Shown here: positions 34,458 through 35,623 of the stretch, piece after piece | Position numbering within the stretch: position 1 is the first letter of the stretch | How the letters are laid out: each line of letters starts with the position of its first letter | Origin: Nostoc sp. FACHB-110 | GTDB taxonomy: Bacteria > Cyanobacteriota > Cyanobacteriia > Cyanobacteriales > Nostocaceae | Direction: 5' to 3' | Length of the DNA stretch: 35,623 bases | NCBI RefSeq assembly: GCF_014697425.1 | Contig: NZ_JACJRU010000060.1 | Location: 1-35,623 of the forward strand | The notes under the pieces: generated by a model | Told to the model about the DNA's origin: nothing | Databases searched by the model: none | The model's input: only the letters and a program-made list of their open reading frames with translations | Program-made: the position numbers and the translations under genes

Positions 34458-34499
34458 TTAATCAAGAATATCTGCATCTATGCCAAGCGATGTCTAAAG
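34458..34499 (+). repeat. Dispersed repeat, copy C
   Basis: TTAATCAAGAATATCTGCAT, then CTATGCCAAGCGATGTC, about 35 of 40 bp like copy A. It ends about 41 bp before the Phd-type antitoxin start. Confidence 0.75.
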
Positions 34500-34539
34500 T
34501 TACGTTAAGTTATAATCAGCAGTCCAATATTTAAAACAA

Positions 34540-34791
34540 ATGAACTGGAAACTTGACGAAGCACAACAAAAACTGCCAGAGGTGATTGATGCTATTGCAT
34601 CAGAACCTCAATTAATCTTCAAGCAGGACAAATTAGTTGCTGCAATTGTAGAACCAAAACTTTTTCAAGAGTTCCTTGCTTGGCATCAGCAACAAAAAAT
34701 CTCCTCCCTCGCCAATGCTTTTGCAGAATTATGTCAACTCTGTGCTGAAGAAAATTACATTTTAGAGACTCCTACACGCTCTAGCGATTAG
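34540..34791 (+). CDS. Orphan Phd/YefM-type antitoxin
   Basis: 83 aa. The N-terminal half MNWKLDEAQQKLPEVIDAIA and the PQLIFKQDKLVAAIVEP strand match the Phd/YefM DNA-binding fold (cf. IxxAKxxLxxLIxxV). The C-terminal tail normally neutralises a PIN or Doc toxin located just downstream on the same strand, but here the next gene is a VapC on the opposite strand that has its own partner. It is therefore an orphan or a regulator of a distant toxin. No good Shine-Dalgarno sequence precedes the ATG. Confidence 0.8.
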   Translation: MNWKLDEAQQKLPEVIDAIASEPQLIFKQDKLVAAIVEPKLFQEFLAWHQQQKISSLANAFAELCQLCAEENYILETPTRSSD

Positions 34792-34811
34792 CAATTGACA
34801 ATGTTTTAATT

Positions 34812-35237
34812 TTATGTTTCTTCAAAAGGATTAAAAACCACAATCTCTATCCCATCAAAATCTTTTTTATTACGAGTAACCAAAGTATAGTTGTAATATT
34901 TTGTTGTAGCAGCAATCAGAGAATCTAAAGGAGGTAACTTTCGCCCCTTTTTCTCTAACTCTCCTACCAACTCACCCCATAACAATATTACAGATAAGTC
35001 TAAGGGTAAAATTCTCTCCTCGAACTGCACAAGTAATTCATTCTCAAACCAATCTTGAATATTCTTTTTTCGCAATGATTCAGGTAGTTTTTCAATTCCC
35101 TTTCTAATTTCACCAATGGTGATCACACTTAGAAAAGTTTGTTTTGCATCTACACCTTTCAGCCACCCGATTACCTTTTGATTAGGCTGGGTAGATATCA
35201 ATTCAGAAATAATATTTGTATCTAAAATATAATTCAT
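34812..35237 (-). CDS. VapC-type PIN-domain toxin ribonuclease
   Basis: A 141-aa toxin with the PIN acidic tetrad: Asp6 (YILDTNIISEL), Glu43 (ITIGEIRKGI), Asp105 (LPPLDSLIAAT) and a C-terminal Asp126 (VTRNKKDF). FitB/VapC toxins cut RNA, often tRNA or rRNA, in a Mg2+-dependent way and are blocked by the cognate antitoxin. The start overlaps the end of the antitoxin (ATGA-type, 35234-35237), so they form an operon. It converges on the Phd-type antitoxin gene 20 bp away. All active-site residues are intact. Confidence 0.93.
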   Translation of the reverse strand: MNYILDTNIISELISTQPNQKVIGWLKGVDAKQTFLSVITIGEIRKGIEKLPESLRKKNIQDWFENELLVQFEERILPLDLSVILLWGELVGELEKKGRKLPPLDSLIAATTKYYNYTLVTRNKKDFDGIEIVVFNPFEET

Positions 35238-35455
35238 AATTCTAGTTGGCGTTTGTCAAGGTCTCTTTGACGTTCTAAATCTATATCCACACCAACTAGA
35301 GGAGAGCTTTGAAATAATTCAACTAAATTTTCTGATTCTGTTTTGGGGTCTTTCTTTTCTATTTGTCTATTCAAATAATGGATTAATTGTATCTTTTCTT
35401 CTCTGCTTAAATTATCAATTTCTTTTAATAAGGTCTTTATGGGTAAATTGCTCAT
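35234..35455 (-). CDS. VapB-type antitoxin
   Basis: 73 aa, highly charged (LKEIDNLSREEKIQLIHYLN in the N-terminal half), with an acidic C-terminal tail ending VGVDIDLERQRDLDKRQLEL. No clear ribbon-helix-helix or AbrB motif can be named, but the size and its overlap with vapC make the antitoxin role very likely. The ATG is preceded by AGGA about 8 nt upstream. An extended -10 promoter lies 40 bp further up. Confidence 0.85.
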   Translation of the reverse strand: MSNLPIKTLLKEIDNLSREEKIQLIHYLNRQIEKKDPKTESENLVELFQSSPLVGVDIDLERQRDLDKRQLEL

Positions 35456-35494
35456 TTTAATATTCCTATTAAAAACCAGATTTATTTACTGCTA

Positions 35495-35503
35495 ATTATA
35501 ACA
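35495..35503 (-). promoter_or_regulatory. Extended -10 promoter of the VapBC operon
   Basis: On the minus strand TGTTATAAT is a perfect TGn-TATAAT extended -10, 40 bp before the vapB start. The -35 region is poor, as allowed for extended -10 promoters. The transcript would begin near 35488. The last 120 bp of the window show nothing further. Confidence 0.5.
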
Positions 35504-35623
35504 TTACTGATTGGGAATATAGGACTAGTATTTGATTTCTGAAAGAACTCCGTACATCTGGAGAGATAGAAAATCAAAGGTAGTGTTTCGGATAAACCAC
35601 TCAAACATCCACTTTAAATGAGA

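Noticed and set aside
1..35623. tRNA, rRNA, CRISPR array or complete insertion sequence
   Set aside because: By eye I found no cloverleaf with a T-loop and CCA end, no rRNA core sequence, no regular repeat-spacer array and no transposase. A covariance-model scan would be decisive.

Overview
The window looks like chromosomal DNA of a filamentous heterocyst-forming cyanobacterium (Nostoc/Anabaena type). The signs are roughly two dozen GCGATCGC (HIP1) octamers on a fairly AT-rich background, heptanucleotide tandem repeats, multi-hairpin intergenic repeats, a ferredoxin-type glutamate synthase, a cyanobacterial RNase E with an Arg-rich tail, and the gene order rpsL-rpsG-fusA-tuf-rpsJ followed by a Lon-substrate-binding-domain protein and pheA. 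Species assignment is inference.

Left end (1-830): a small restriction-modification-like locus. It holds a controller (C) protein gene, a perfect pair of C-box operators upstream of it, a short overlapping downstream gene in the position of the endonuclease, and the tail of a convergent gene cut by the window edge. It ends at a bidirectional terminator shared with gltS.

Core metabolism and translation (834-16973): gltS on the minus strand; a secreted phosphodiester-glycosidase-domain protein, a mannose-6-phosphate-isomerase-type cupin and an A-type Fe-S carrier on the plus strand; then the str ribosomal operon with a clear sigma-70-type promoter before rpsL, a terminator-like hairpin between tuf and rpsJ, a LON-domain protein, and pheA facing back.

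Middle (17057-26562): a membrane glycosyltransferase, a DUF1997-type protein, then an RNA-metabolism block on the minus strand (radical SAM protein - rne - rnhB) and a STAS-domain protein. A MITE-like inverted-repeat element lies beside rnhB.

Right half (27021-35623): a 67-aa cyanobacterial protein with a CRP-like site upstream, an LL-diaminopimelate-aminotransferase-like enzyme, a hypothetical protein, clpS, a CPBP membrane protease and a Ser/Thr kinase with seven WD40 repeats, one linker of which carries a precise 21-nt in-frame insertion. The end is a toxin-antitoxin/accessory cluster: an antitoxin with a ParE-like toxin inactivated by one in-frame TAG, a Uma2 nuclease, an orphan Phd-type antitoxin and a convergent VapBC pair, with three copies of a short dispersed repeat between them.

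No rRNA, tRNA, CRISPR array, complete insertion sequence or prophage was recognised. The accessory material sits at both ends around a conserved housekeeping core. I see no convincing wholly new multi-gene system. The strongest unusual signals are the C-box locus, the 21-nt insertion, the nonsense-inactivated toxin and the hairpin or repeat families.
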